Below the pieces are notes generated by a model. That model had not been told where the DNA came from. It searched no databases and saw only the letters and a program-made list of their open reading frames with translations. A program made the translations under genes and the position numbers. Below, one piece after another: positions 26,207 to 37,100 of a stretch of DNA of 64,000 nt. Position 1 is the stretch's first letter. Each line of letters begins with the position of its first letter. Source of the DNA: Streptomyces capitiformicae (GTDB lineage: Bacteria; Actinomycetota; Actinomycetes; Streptomycetales; Streptomycetaceae); assembly GCF_002214185.1 (NCBI RefSeq), contig NZ_CP022161.1:310001-374000 (forward strand), given 5' to 3'.

Positions 26207-27961
26207 TCAGGCCTGGGCCTGGGCGATCTGCTGTATCTGCAGCACCACGAACTCGGCGGGCCGCACCGGCGCGAAGCCGACGACGATGTTGACCTGGCCT
26301 GCGTTCACGTCGTTCGGTGTGGTGGTCTCGCGGTCGCATTTCACGAAGTAGGCGTCCCGCGCGGTGGTGCCATGGAACGCGCCCTGCCGGAACAGGTTGT
26401 GCATGAACGCACCCAGGTTCAGCCTGATCTGCGCCCACAGCGGTTCGTCGTTGGGCTCGAACACCACCCACTGGGTGCCGCGGAAGAGGCTCTCCTCGAT
26501 GTGCAGGGCGAGCCGGCGGACCGGGAGGTACTTGTACTCGTCGCCCAGGTGGTCCGCGCCACGGAGGGTCCGCGCGCCCCACAGCACTGTGCCGGTTCCA
26601 GGGAACGTCCGAAGACAGTTGATGCCGTGCGGGTTCAGCATGCCGTTCTCGGCGTCGGTGAGGTTCACCTCGAGGCCGGAGATCCCGGTGAGGGTCGCGT
26701 CGACACCGGCGGGGGCCTTCCACACTCCGCGCGTCGCGTCGGTGCGGGCGATCACTCCGGCGATCGCGCCGCAGCCGACGAACGTGCCGATCCGGCCCCG
26801 GTCGGTCGGATCCGGTTGCATCAGCCGGGGGAAGTAGAGCACCGAGTTACGGGCCGCCTCGCCGGTGAGCTCGAGATTGTCCAGACTGCTCTTTTTGCCG
26901 GAAGGTGCGCTGACCGCGTTGGCGACCGTCATGTCTTTGGGCGGGTCGACGATCAGCACAGCGCGGCGCTTCGCGCAGTAGGTCTGCGCCGCCTGGTAGA
27001 CGCCGGGGTCGGTGTTCCCGTCCAAGGTCGGCGGCGGGATGCACAGCAGGTTGAACAGATCGACATGGTCCAGCGCGTAGAGCCCTTCGTGGTTCGAGCT
27101 CGTGTCACCGCCGAAGTAGTCGCCAGGCTCCAGAGCAGCTCCATCCTCACCCTTGTCCGGATCGTCCACAATGGCAGAATTGTGGTCCGGGATTAGGTCA
27201 GGACGAACCGGGTCGAAGTCCCCATCTACCCGTACCAGTTGCGACTCGGCCAGGAGCACCGCGTCCACCCGCCGGGAACTCTCGACCGCGGTGACGTTGC
27301 GGAAGACTTCCTGCGGGCCCTTGTCACCAAGCCTGACAACCAAGTTGAAGAGGTCCTCTGGCTCCACCCCGAGTTGCTTGGCCACCATCGGAGGTGTGTC
27401 GTGATCGACGGTCGCTCTCAGGTCGTTCGCCCAGGCTCCTACGTCCGTAGCCTGCAGGACGATGGGCTTCGGGGGCTGCGAAGGCTTCGGGTCTTCCGGG
27501 GCCTCCGTCAGTGTCCGCCGGGCCGGTGCGGCCTTTGCGGTCTTGTCCGTCGTAGCCTGCGGTTTCAGTGTCAGCCGGGCCAGTGCAGGCTTTTTTTCGT
27601 CGACGGCCGGTGCGGGCTTCTTTTCACCCTCGGCCGGTGCGGGCTTCTTTTCACCCTCGGCCGGTGCGGGCTTCTTTTCACCGTCGGACTTGTCCGTCCT
27701 CACCAGCCGGACTACAACCGCCTGCCCGCCACCGTTGGCGAAGAAGTCGCGGACGGCGAAGCTCACCGTGCTGCCCTTGTACAACCCGCCGAAGACGCGG
27801 TCGTAGTCGGCCAGGCTGTTGATGACGGTGGCCTCGTTCACAGGGCCGCGCCGGGTCATGCCAACGAAGGCGGTGACCGAGGTCGCGACACCGGTGATGG
27901 TTCGTACCCCGCTCGGTAGTTCGGTGACGTAGACGCCGGGGTAGGAAGTCTGAACCGCCAT
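26207..27961 (-). CDS. eCIS sheath protein
   Basis: 584 residues. The N-terminus PGVYVTELPSGVRTITGVAT, SVTAFVGMTRRGPVN and the C-terminus (GTVLWGARTLRG, YLPVRRLALHIEESLFRGTQ, WVVFEPNDEPLWAQIRLNLG, GFAPVRPAEFVVL) are unmistakable contractile sheath. Between them residues 94-160 carry a proline/lysine/alanine linker with three GEKKPAPAE repeats that most sheaths lack, presumably displayed on the particle surface. First gene of the minus operon, behind a SARP-type promoter. Confidence 0.92.
   Translation of the reverse strand: MAVQTSYPGVYVTELPSGVRTITGVATSVTAFVGMTRRGPVNEATVINSLADYDRVFGGLYKGSTVSFAVRDFFANGGGQAVVVRLVRTDKSDGEKKPAPAEGEKKPAPAEGEKKPAPAVDEKKPALARLTLKPQATTDKTAKAAPARRTLTEAPEDPKPSQPPKPIVLQATDVGAWANDLRATVDHDTPPMVAKQLGVEPEDLFNLVVRLGDKGPQEVFRNVTAVESSRRVDAVLLAESQLVRVDGDFDPVRPDLIPDHNSAIVDDPDKGEDGAALEPGDYFGGDTSSNHEGLYALDHVDLFNLLCIPPPTLDGNTDPGVYQAAQTYCAKRRAVLIVDPPKDMTVANAVSAPSGKKSSLDNLELTGEAARNSVLYFPRLMQPDPTDRGRIGTFVGCGAIAGVIARTDATRGVWKAPAGVDATLTGISGLEVNLTDAENGMLNPHGINCLRTFPGTGTVLWGARTLRGADHLGDEYKYLPVRRLALHIEESLFRGTQWVVFEPNDEPLWAQIRLNLGAFMHNLFRQGAFHGTTARDAYFVKCDRETTTPNDVNAGQVNIVVGFAPVRPAEFVVLQIQQIAQAQA
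27597..27690 (-). repeat. 27-bp in-frame repeats in the sheath gene
   Basis: Three near-identical 27-bp units encode GEKKPAPAE (residues about 94-120), followed by a degenerate fourth (VDEKKPALA). Multiples of three keep the frame. The repeat sits at the junction between the N-terminal sheath handle and the insertion domain. Confidence 0.85.
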
Positions 27962-28027
27962 GCTGCCCCATCTCGGGTCTGTCGAAGGGTGTACCGGGAA
28001 GTCCGGGAGCAGGCCCGGACAGGCGTG

Positions 28028-28071
28028 ACCGTAGTGAGGCCTGCGTCACCGCTCCGTCACTGATGCGTCAC
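28028..28071 (-). promoter_or_regulatory. SARP-type promoter of the sheath operon
   Basis: On the minus strand, GTGACGC, GTGACGG and GTGACGC occupy 28071-28065, 28060-28054 and 28049-28043, again exactly 11 bp apart. A 9-nt spacer then leads to TACGGT (28033-28028), a good TANNNT -10. This mirrors the plus operon's promoter in motif, phase and spacer. The start codon lies about 70 bp further on. The rest of 27962-28269 holds no gene that I can support. Confidence 0.78.
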
Positions 28072-28269
28072 CGGCCCCGTGACGGCCACGGCACCGGCCA
28101 TGGATGACAAGTACCCCGTGAAAAACCTGTGGTGACGGAGTGTTTGACCGAGGTCATACGGACGGGGGGAACAGCTCCAGCTGGCCGGGGCAGTGCTCGA
28201 CCGGTGCGGCGCTCTGCGAAGTCCATGTGGCCACCATGCGCGGTCGCCTGACGGGGTGCCGACCGGGTG

Positions 28270-29046
28270 TCACGTGACGGGCACCGCCGCGAGCGCCCGC
28301 CCGAGCTGCTCGGCGGAGACCGGGCCGCGCTCGGGAAGGCCAGCCCCGTTCCAGACGTGCAGGGCAGCGTCCTTGTCGCCGTCGGCGGCGAGGACGTGGT
28401 TCTTCGCCTCGTCCTCGCCGATCGCCTCCAGTTCGGGGCCGAGGTCCATCAGACGCACGGCGCCCCGCACCTTGTGCATGGGGTTGGAGGCAAGGCCCTC
28501 CATGTCCTTGTGGACGAGGACGCGGCGGCCGACGAGGGCGCGGGCACGTGCGATCTTGGCGGCGCCGGCGTCGGCGTCGCCTCGGTCTGTGCGAATGACC
28601 TCGAGGTCGCCGGAGACGTTGCGCGGCCGGAGGATGCCGCGGGTGCTGGTGTCCTCGATGGTGACGCCGAGGAGGGCGGCGGGGAACTTGGTGGCGGCCG
28701 CGAGGCGCTCGAGGTCGCGGGCGACGACGTCGCCGGGGACGAAGAGGTCGACGGCCAGGACCCGGACGCGGGCCTGCCACTGCGGTTCTTCACCGGGCGG
28801 GCAGGGGCCGGTGGCCTGGGCGACGGTCAGGGGCAGGGCGCCGATCGAGGCGGGCTGGTCCACGATCACCAGGACGATGCCGAACTTCGCCGTCAGCTTG
28901 TCGAAGACGGCCCGCAGTTTCGGCTCGCTGTTGGGCAGCTGCTTGTCGAGGAATTTCTTCCCGGCCGGGGTGAGCCCGTGGCCGTGGTGAGTGGTCTCGC
29001 CGACGTCCAGGCCGAGGAACACGCCCACGTCTTCGGTGTCGAACAT
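28270..29046 (-). pseudogene. IS110 transposase N-terminus fused to unknown sequence
   Basis: Residues 1-80 are the start of an IS110-family DEDD transposase (VGVFLGLDVGETTHHGHGLT, KLRAVFDKLTAKFG, LVIVDQPASIGALPL). After about 28806 the frame continues without interruption into unrelated sequence (QARVRVLAVDLFVPGDVVAR, RRVLVHKDMEGLASNPMHKV, AVRLMDLG) that I do not recognise. The transposase has lost its catalytic middle and C-terminus. The fusion may be accidental; the second half looks protein-like and could be an older gene's end. Confidence 0.55.
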
Positions 29047-29119
29047 CGCGCCTGGGCCACGTCACGCGCTTTCCTACTGAGCACCACTTCGCCAGCCATA
29101 CCGGTACGGCCCGCTGGAC

Positions 29120-29430
29120 GCCTCCAGCGGGAAGAACACCCGCCACCGCCTCAACACCGGGGGAAACCGAGCCCTCAACTCGGTGCCGCGCATGGTCGCT
29201 GTCTGCCCGATTCGCGACGGCGGCCGTGGACAGGAGTACTACCTGCGCAAGATCGCCGAGGGCAAGACACCGGCGGAGGCACGCAGCGCCCTCAAACGGC
29301 GCCTCTCGAATGTTGTCTATCGCACCCTCAAACCGCGACCGTCACAAGGCTCACATCACGATCGCTTGACACACAGAGGCGCTCATCAGCGTCTCCGACG
29401 GCGCCGCCCGGACCCGGTGACCCCACCCCC
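29120..29430 (+). mobile_element. IS110-family transposase C-terminal fragment
   Basis: The plus strand reads SSGKNTRHRLNTGGNRALNS, MVAVCPIRDGGRGQEYYLRK and EGKTPAEARSALKRRLSNVV, the C-terminal Transposase_20 end of an IS110-type element. It is oriented opposite to the N-terminal fragment just upstream, so the two come from different copies or an inversion. About 29440-29620 contains only a short GC palindrome (29474-29491) that could terminate the SARP gene. Confidence 0.55.
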
Positions 29431-29622
29431 CAGGTCATCCGTTCTCATCCGTTCGACAGGGGGGAGCAGTCATGCCGGCCCGGAGGCCGGCGGCCCTCTT
29501 GCAGGACCGGGCAAAACACAGCGGGGGCAGCGTGGGATCCGGGGTGACTGCGCGTCCAGCCGCCCCATGGTGCAGTCGGGGCAGAGGTCCGTGTCCTCCA
29601 ACCGAAAAGAGAAGCCGCCCCA

Positions 29623-30375
29623 TCAGATCGGAGCCATCTTCGTCCGGTTCCGAAGAGGTTCTCGCCGGAACACCAGGTCGGTGAGGTCCAGGGACGGCTC
29701 CACGCCCAGTTGCTCCGCCAGCAGAGCGCGGAACCGTTGGTACTCGTGCAGTGCCTCGGCGAAGTTGCCCTCGGCGAGGTGGACCCCTATCACAGCGCGG
29801 CGTGCGCTCTCCCGCAGTGGTTCGCTGCGGACCGCTTCAAGCGCGGCGTCGAGCGCCATCGCATAGCCTCCCAGAGCGCACAGATCGGCTGCGGCCGCCT
29901 CAAGCTGGTGCAGGCGGAGCTGGCGCAGCCGATCCCGTTCGAAGATCACCCAGTCGTCGTCCCAGCCGGGTAGGAGCTCGCGCAGCCGTAATTCCGGCGC
30001 GTGCAGTCCGGTACCGCCGGGGTGGCGGAACCGGGCGCCCGCGGTAGCGACGAACTCGGTCACGTCGACCCTGACGAACTCGGCCAGGGCCAGCTGACCC
30101 CGCGCCGCCACGATCAGTCCGGGTACGGCGTGGTTGAGCCGCCACATGGTGGTCCGCAGGCTGCCCAGCGCTCGGTTCTCGGGCACGTTTGACCAGAGGG
30201 TCCCGGCGACGACGGTCCGTGGGGCGGGCCCGAGCAGACTCAAGAAGGCCAGCAGTCGTTGGCCATTGGTCACGGGATGGATCCAGGTGCCTTCCACCTG
30301 GAGACGGAAACCGTCGAACAGCTCGATCCGCCCTCTTCTGACTGATTCGCGCACAGGCGCACCAGGCGACGACAC
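29623..30375 (-). CDS. SARP/BTAD transcriptional activator
   Basis: 250 residues from GTG with AGGGG close upstream; a TTG at 30387 is an alternative. The N-terminus (IELFDGFRLQVEGTWIHPVT, GQRLLAFLSLLGPAPRTVVA, LWSNVPENRALGSLRTTMWR) is the OmpR-like DNA-binding domain of SARPs, and the C-terminal half (YAMALDAALEAVRSEPLRES, VHLAEGNFAEALHEYQRFRA, LLAEQLGVEPS) is a BTAD domain. Size fits a small SARP. It is the obvious candidate for binding the 11-bp-spaced heptamers at both eCIS promoters. Confidence 0.85.
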   Translation of the reverse strand: MSSPGAPVRESVRRGRIELFDGFRLQVEGTWIHPVTNGQRLLAFLSLLGPAPRTVVAGTLWSNVPENRALGSLRTTMWRLNHAVPGLIVAARGQLALAEFVRVDVTEFVATAGARFRHPGGTGLHAPELRLRELLPGWDDDWVIFERDRLRQLRLHQLEAAAADLCALGGYAMALDAALEAVRSEPLRESARRAVIGVHLAEGNFAEALHEYQRFRALLAEQLGVEPSLDLTDLVFRREPLRNRTKMAPI

Positions 30376-30791
30376 AAGGCCCCTCAAATCGTGGTGATGT
30401 CCAATGTGGATATTGAAACTTGACTGTGCCCGGCCCGACGGACAGCCCCTGACCGGCGCCGACTTCGACCAGCGCCCTGCTGCGCATGCTCAGGGACCTG
30501 GCGTGCGTCGTCCCAGATCAGCAGTACGAGGTACTTTTCGTTTCCCGCGGGTGAAAATCTTCCCGACTGTGATGTTCCCCAGTGGCTCGCGGAGGCGCTG
30601 ACGCCCGGAGGGGGTCTGCCATCGGCCATCACCTGATGCGCATCCGCGACAGGCGGCCCGCACCCCGGCACTGTCGCTGGGGGTATCCCGTGGGAGAGCA
30701 TCCGCCGTCTGCAGCAGGCGTCCGCCGCTGCCGCGGCGGGCACGTAGGCGCCGGTGCGTCGGGCTGGGCACGCTTCAGAGCTTCGGGATCT

Positions 30792-32159
30792 TCAGAGCTT
30801 CGGGATCTTCAGCGCGGCCCACGTCCTGGGGCCCGGGATCCCGTCCGCGTCGCCCGCCAGCTCGGGCCGGGAGCGCTGGAAGTCAGCGACGTTGCGCCTG
30901 TCCGCCTCCGACCATTCGGGTCCGGGACCGGAGGTGTAGTGCTTGCCGAAGCCGAGCTCCACCAGGCGCCTTCCGAGAGCGGTGACCAGGGGGCTGCGGC
31001 GGCCGGCGTGGAAGAACGCCGTCCCCGGAAACGGCTCGTACCGCGGTGTCGGCGGCTTCGCCGGGGCCGCCGTCGGCAGTTTCAGTTTCTGCCCCACGGA
31101 GATCTGGTCGGCGTCCTTGATGCCGTTGAGGGACAGCAGAGCACTCACGGTCGTGCGGTGCGCGGCCGCGATGGAGGTCAGGGTGTCGCCCGCCTTCACG
31201 GTGTAGGTACCGGGCCCGGTGTCCGGAGTGGTTCCCCCGCCGGCGGAGCGGGGCCTGCCCGGTACGATCTCGGTGTCGATGGCCCCGGGGTCCCAGTGGT
31301 TCTGGCCGGGGATCTGGGAGTGTCCGTAGTGGCCGCCCTTGTTCTCCCAGGTGGTTCTGGGACGCTCCGTCGCGGCGGCCGCGGTGGCCGGCGGGGCCCC
31401 GACGGGCCACACGTCCGGGATGCCGTGCGCGCGTATCGCGGTGAGCAGCCTCCGGAAGTTCGGCTTGGTCTTCGGGTCGAAACCCTTCGTCCACGGAGCG
31501 CGGGCACGTCCCAGCACCTCGATCTGGATGCAGACCCTGCCGGTTCGGTTCGTGCGTTTCGTGCCGTGGTTCTTCAGCGCTCTCGACGACAGGTTCAGGG
31601 GCCCGAACTGGCCCAGCCGGTCGGTGACAGGGCAGTAGATCACCTGCGGTTCCGCCCCGGCACGGATCAGGTAGGCGGCCACGGACATGAAGTAGTCGCC
31701 GCCGGCCGGGGATTCGGTGGTGTGCCACACGGCCCGCGGCGGCTCGAGCGGGGTGTCCATCGGTCCTCCGATGCGCTGCGCGCCGAAGCGGGTCACGCCG
31801 TCGATGTACGCCGGGCCCGAGGCGCTGTGCGGCAGAACGCCCAGGCTGCGTTCGCCGCTCAGAGTCCCTACGAAACCCTCACCGCTCTCGTCGTGGGTCT
31901 TCGGCAGCGGGTCGGGCTCGTGTGCGGCGTGCTCGGCCGGGCCGGTGGGCTCGTAGACGTCCAGGCCGCCGTCGTCGCGCAGGACCATGAAGGCGCCCTC
32001 GTGCCGGGGGTGTTCCTTGACGTGGCGATCGGAGCCCGGAAGGGCGGCGATGGCGCGTACCCGGTCGACGTGGGCCTGGTCGACGGTGCCCAGATAGGTG
32101 GTGGTGACGTCATGGGTGTCGGGGTCCGGGTGGTCGACCGCGACGTGGAAGGTGGTCAT
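30792..32159 (-). CDS. Amidase-like lysin with LysM and PG-binding domains
   Basis: 455 residues, no signal peptide. After an unknown 140-residue N-terminus comes an amidase_2/PGRP-like domain (AVWHTTESPAGGDYFMSVAA at 143-162, GHYGHSQIPGQNHWDPG around 276-292, giving candidate zinc histidines), a LysM (GTYTVKAGDTLTSIAAAHRT, 317-362) and a C-terminal phage-type peptidoglycan-binding domain (ADFQRSRPELAGDADGIPGP). The design is that of a cytosolic endolysin. Beside an eCIS, it may open the producing cell. The region 30388-30791 shows no gene. Confidence 0.78.
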   Translation of the reverse strand: MTTFHVAVDHPDPDTHDVTTTYLGTVDQAHVDRVRAIAALPGSDRHVKEHPRHEGAFMVLRDDGGLDVYEPTGPAEHAAHEPDPLPKTHDESGEGFVGTLSGERSLGVLPHSASGPAYIDGVTRFGAQRIGGPMDTPLEPPRAVWHTTESPAGGDYFMSVAAYLIRAGAEPQVIYCPVTDRLGQFGPLNLSSRALKNHGTKRTNRTGRVCIQIEVLGRARAPWTKGFDPKTKPNFRRLLTAIRAHGIPDVWPVGAPPATAAAATERPRTTWENKGGHYGHSQIPGQNHWDPGAIDTEIVPGRPRSAGGGTTPDTGPGTYTVKAGDTLTSIAAAHRTTVSALLSLNGIKDADQISVGQKLKLPTAAPAKPPTPRYEPFPGTAFFHAGRRSPLVTALGRRLVELGFGKHYTSGPGPEWSEADRRNVADFQRSRPELAGDADGIPGPRTWAALKIPKL

Positions 32160-32328
32160 GTCGGAGTTCCGTTCTCGGGGTCTGAGGAGGTCTTCCCGCC
32201 CGGGCGGGGCGACGCGGGTACGCGGGCGGGGGACGTGGGGTGCACGCCTTGCCGACTCCGGGCGCGGGCCAGGACGGTTCGGGCCGCGGGAAAGGCGAGG
32301 GGTGAAGGGGGCGCGGTCGCGGAATCGG

Positions 32329-32680
32329 TCAGGAGCTCAGAAAGGTCACCCGCTCGGCCGTCTCGATCATCTGCCGGGCGAAGTCGCCGAATCCGAGCGA
32401 CTCGACTCCCAGCGCCGCGGCGATGCTCCTGGTGAGATCGCCGATGGGCAGTCGACCACCCGGCCCCCTGGAAGGGGGTCCGCACCATGATCTCGCTGAG
32501 GTAAGGGAGATCCTCGTTCCGATCCAGACCGGTGGCCGTATCCCGGTAGGGGAGCCGGGTGAAGTCGTTGTCCGGTCCCCGCACATCGAGATCGTCGGCC
32601 AGACACAGTGCGCCGAGGTGGACCGGTACGACCAACGGTCCGCCGACGCTCACCGGTCTTCCGCCGCTGAGGTCGGACAT
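32329..32680 (-). pseudogene. Truncated, frameshifted eCIS-associated protein
   Basis: 65 residues from 32680 (VGGPLVVPVHLGALCLADDL, FTRLPYRDTATGLD, PYLSEIMVRTPFQ) resemble the N-terminus of very large proteins encoded in some Streptomyces eCIS loci. After about 32480 the good frame shifts to LTRSIAAALGVESLGFGDFA, ending at 32329. The body of the protein is deleted. The lysin gene starts after it. Assignment rests on remembered similarity. Confidence 0.4.
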
Positions 32681-32880
32681 GCGACGACTATTCCTTGCAA
32701 CACGGTTCCCCCGGAGTCCAGCTGCTGGCCGAACGGTGTCTCTCCCAGATCAGCGAGCGTCAACGTAGTCGGCAAACAGCCGTGTGAAGAGCGCAGTTGA
32801 TTGAAAGCGGCAGTACTGGCGACGGCGTGATCCGGCAGTCTCCACGGGAACTCGGGCCCCACGCGTACTTCACGACTGTG

Positions 32881-32922
32881 CGACCGCAACGACCGCGACG
32901 ACCGCGACGACCGCGACGACCG
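32881..32922. repeat. 9-bp tandem repeats (cgaccgcga)
   Basis: Four to five copies of a 9-bp unit. No convincing gene covers it; the stretch 32681-33340 holds no feature I can support apart from this repeat and a GC-rich inverted repeat near 33121-33155. Confidence 0.7.
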
Positions 32923-33330
32923 CAGGGAACGAGGCTCTCGGCCCCGCTGGAGGCTGTTGTCGGGACGAGAGCCGGCAGCTCGCCGCAGCTGCTCCGGCAG
33001 CGGGCTCACCACGTGAGTTCCTCGTGAACGCCGACGCGGTCGAGCGCGACGAGAGCCTTGGGCGGGACCATGCGCGGGCCATCGTTCCTGGCGCGGTGAA
33101 GTTCCCCCTTCGCACAACGAGGGCGGCCCGATCCCTGTCCCTCGGGCGGGCCGCCGCCTCCGGTCCGGCCGGCAGGGGCGATGGGACCGGCTCCGGCACC
33201 GGAAGGTTCCCGCGCGGTTCTTCCGGTGGTCCTTCCCGTTGTTCTTCCTGGTCGCCCCTTCCGCCCCCGTGCTCTTCAGCACGCGGTCAAGCAGCAGCCG
33301 CTCCTCATCGAGTACAGGTGTCGTCCGTGA

Positions 33331-33895
<565 letters not shown>

Positions 33896-34121
33896 CCCCA
33901 CCCTCCCCCCTCACTTCGCGGACGGCATCAGCGTCGCCCACGTCCACCCCACCAGCACCTCACCGACCCGCCTGTTCGAAAGGGAGGGCGACCGGCAAGC
34001 AGTGGTCGCCGGTGAGTACCATCCGCTGAACGGCGAGGCCTCGGAGTCCTCGCCCGGATGCTTCGGGCAGGACTCGAAGGGGATCGTCCCGTGAGGCGGG
34101 GCGGTACGGGGGGCAGGGGAG

Positions 34122-37100
34122 TTGGCGACGTTCGGTGAGATGCTGTTGGTCTTTCGCCGGGCCGCGGGGTTGACACAGGAGGAGCTGGCCGAGGCCGCCG
34201 GGATGGCGGCCCGGTCCATCCGGGATCTGGAGCGCGGCCGGCGGGCGCGTCCGCAGCGCCGCACGGCGCAGTCGCTGGTGTCGGCGCTGGGGCTGAGTGA
34301 CGCCGACGCCGCCGTGTTGCTCGCGGCGGGCCGCCCCGGCAGGCAGACGATTCCTCCTGCCGACGACGGCACGGCGCCGTCCGGCCTGCTCGGTCGTCGG
34401 GACCAGTTGATGGTCCTGGAGCGTGCGGCCGGTGAGGCACGGGCGGGCCGGGGCGGCGTGGTGCTGGTACGGGCGGGCGCGGGGATGGGGAAGACCGCGC
34501 TGCTGGATGCGTGGGCAAGCCTCCAGCAGCCGCGGGAGATGCTGGTGATGTCCGCGAGCGGGGCGGAGCTGGAGCAGGGCTTCGCCTTCGCGGTGCTGCG
34601 GCAGCTGGTCGAGCCTTTGCTGGCCCGAGCCGGCGACGAGGGGCGGGCTCGGTTGTTGGCGGGTCCGGCGCAGTTGGCGTCGCACGCGCTGCGTGTGGAG
34701 GGGACCGGTGAGCTGTCGCCCGAGGCGTCGCTGGGCCTTCTGCACAGCCTGTACTGGCTGATGGTGCATGTCGCCGACGAGGGGCCGGTCGCCCTGGTGG
34801 TCGATGACGTGCACTGGGCGGATGTCCCGTCGGTGCGGTGGCTTGAGTACCTGGCGCGGCGTCTGCGGGGTCTGCCCCTGCTGCTGGTGCTGGCGGGGCG
34901 GCCGGAGGACGGGGCCGGGGCCGAGCCGATGCTGGAGCGGATCGCCGGACAGCCGTACTGCCGTCTGGTCGGCCTGCCCGGGTTGGACATCGACAGTGTG
35001 ACCCACCTGGTGCGGGCGAGCCTGGGGCCCGCTGAACCACGGTTCGTCGCCGCGTGTGCCTCGGCCACCGAAAGCAACCCCCTGCTGCTGCACGAGTTGC
35101 TGCGGACCCTGGCCGACAACCAGGTCGGGGCCACCGACGATCAGGCCCATCTGGTGGAGGAGTTCCGGGGCCGGATCCTGGCCGGAACCGTGGTCAAGCG
35201 GCTGGCCGACGAGCCGGAGCCGGTCCTTTGCCTGGCGCGGGCCCTGGTCGTGCTGGGGGACGAGGCCACCTGGAAGGTCGCTGCCGAGCTGGCGGGGCTG
35301 GGCGAGTCGACGGCACGGGAGCTCGGCCGCAGGCTGCGGCAGATCGGTGTGCTGGCGCCGGGCGAGCCGGTGCGGTTCGGGCATGCCCTGGTCCGCACCG
35401 CTGTCGCCGAAGCCGTCCTGGGGCCGGTGGAACTGGCCGCCGGTCACGCGCGGGCAGCCGAACTGCTGCGGAGCGACGGCGCGGCCGACGATCTGGTGGC
35501 GGCCCATCTGCTGCTGGCCGAACCGGGCGGTGAAAGCTGGTGGGTGGACGCCCTGCGGGAGGCGGCGCGGGCGACTCGTGGCCGAGGGGCTCCGGAGGTC
35601 ACCTCCGCCTATCTGCGCCGGGCTCTGCGCGAGCCGGTGCCCGTCGAAGAGCGCGGCCCCTTGCTGCTGGAGCTGGGCAAGGACGAGATACAGATCGACG
35701 TCGGCGCGGCCAGGCACCACCTGACGCAGGCATCGACGGCGTTAGCCGACCCGTACGCGCTGGCCGAGGCGGCCTCTCTGCTCGCCAGCGCGCTGTTCCT
35801 CAGCCACGAGCACGAGCGCGCCGTCGACGTCCTCGCCCGCGCGGTGGACGATCTGGGGCAGACCGACGACGGCATCGGCCTCGCCCGTGAGGTGTCGTGG
35901 TTCCTTCAGGCACAGATGCTGCTGATCGGCTACGACCAGCTGTCCACGCTCCCCGCCGCACGCCGGCACGCGCGACGGCTGCGGGACCACAAGCTGGCCG
36001 GTGACACCCCTGGTGAGTGCGTGGTCCTGGCCGCGCTGTCCGCCTGGGCCACCACCGGGGAGGCCAGTGCCCAGGTCGCCAACGACCTCCTCGACCGGGC
36101 CCTGCGAGGCGGACTGGTCGCGGCGGACGCGTCCCACATGTTCGTGAGCCTCGCCGGGCTGGCCTTCGTGGCCACCGACCGGCTCGACGACGCGGTCGCG
36201 CGATTCGACCGCGTCGGCGACATGGGCGGCCGATGGGGCTCGTTCCTGATGGTCTCGTCCGCGATGACCTGGCAGTTGCTCGTCCAGGCCCGCCGTGGCC
36301 GACAGCTCCCGCTCACCGCTGACTTCGGACACCCCGCCACCACGGCCGACCAGGGCTTGGAGCCTCGGGTCAGGCTGTCGATGACAACCCAGGTGGGCGA
36401 GTCGCTGATCGAGCGGTGCGACCTGACCTCGGCGACGGCAGTGCTCACCGCGGACGCCGACTTCGACCGGGTGGGCTGGACCTGGCAGGGCCCGGCGCTC
36501 CTCGCACGCAGTCGCCTGCACGCGGCGCGGGGCAACCCGGCCGCCGCCCTCGCCATCCTGCACGAGTACGGCGCGCAGGAGAACCGGGCACAGGTCATGA
36601 GCCTGGCCTGGGTGCCCTGGCGGTCGCGGGCGGCCTTGCTGCACCTCACGCTCGGACAGCGGACGGACGCGCTCCAACTGGCCACCGAGGAACTGGAGCT
36701 GGCCCACCGGTGGGGCACCGAGCGAGCGATCGGGGTGGCCTCACGCTGTCTGGGCGTCATCCACGGCGGACACAGAGGGCAGGCCCTCCTGCGCGAGGCC
36801 GTGGCCCTGCTGAAACGGTCCCCCGCCCGACTGGAACTGGCCCGCGCCCACTACGGGCTGGGAACCGCCCTCATGCGCGGCGGCGAGACCGACGAGGCCC
36901 GCCAGGCCCTCACCCAGGCGCTCCACCTCGCGGACACCTGCGGCAGCGTCCTGCTGGCCGGCCAAGTACGCGGAGCGCTCGCCGCGGCAGGAGTGCGCCC
37001 GAAGCCGGCTCCACCGGCGGCCCCGAGCCTCTCCCCGACCGAACACCGGCTGGTCGAGCTGCTCCGCGCAGGTCACAGTGACCGTCAGATCGCCCAGGCC

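Noticed and set aside
32156..32680. Full-length 174-aa protein before the lysin
   Set aside because: Only the first 65 residues are protein-like; the rest is out of frame with the better reading.
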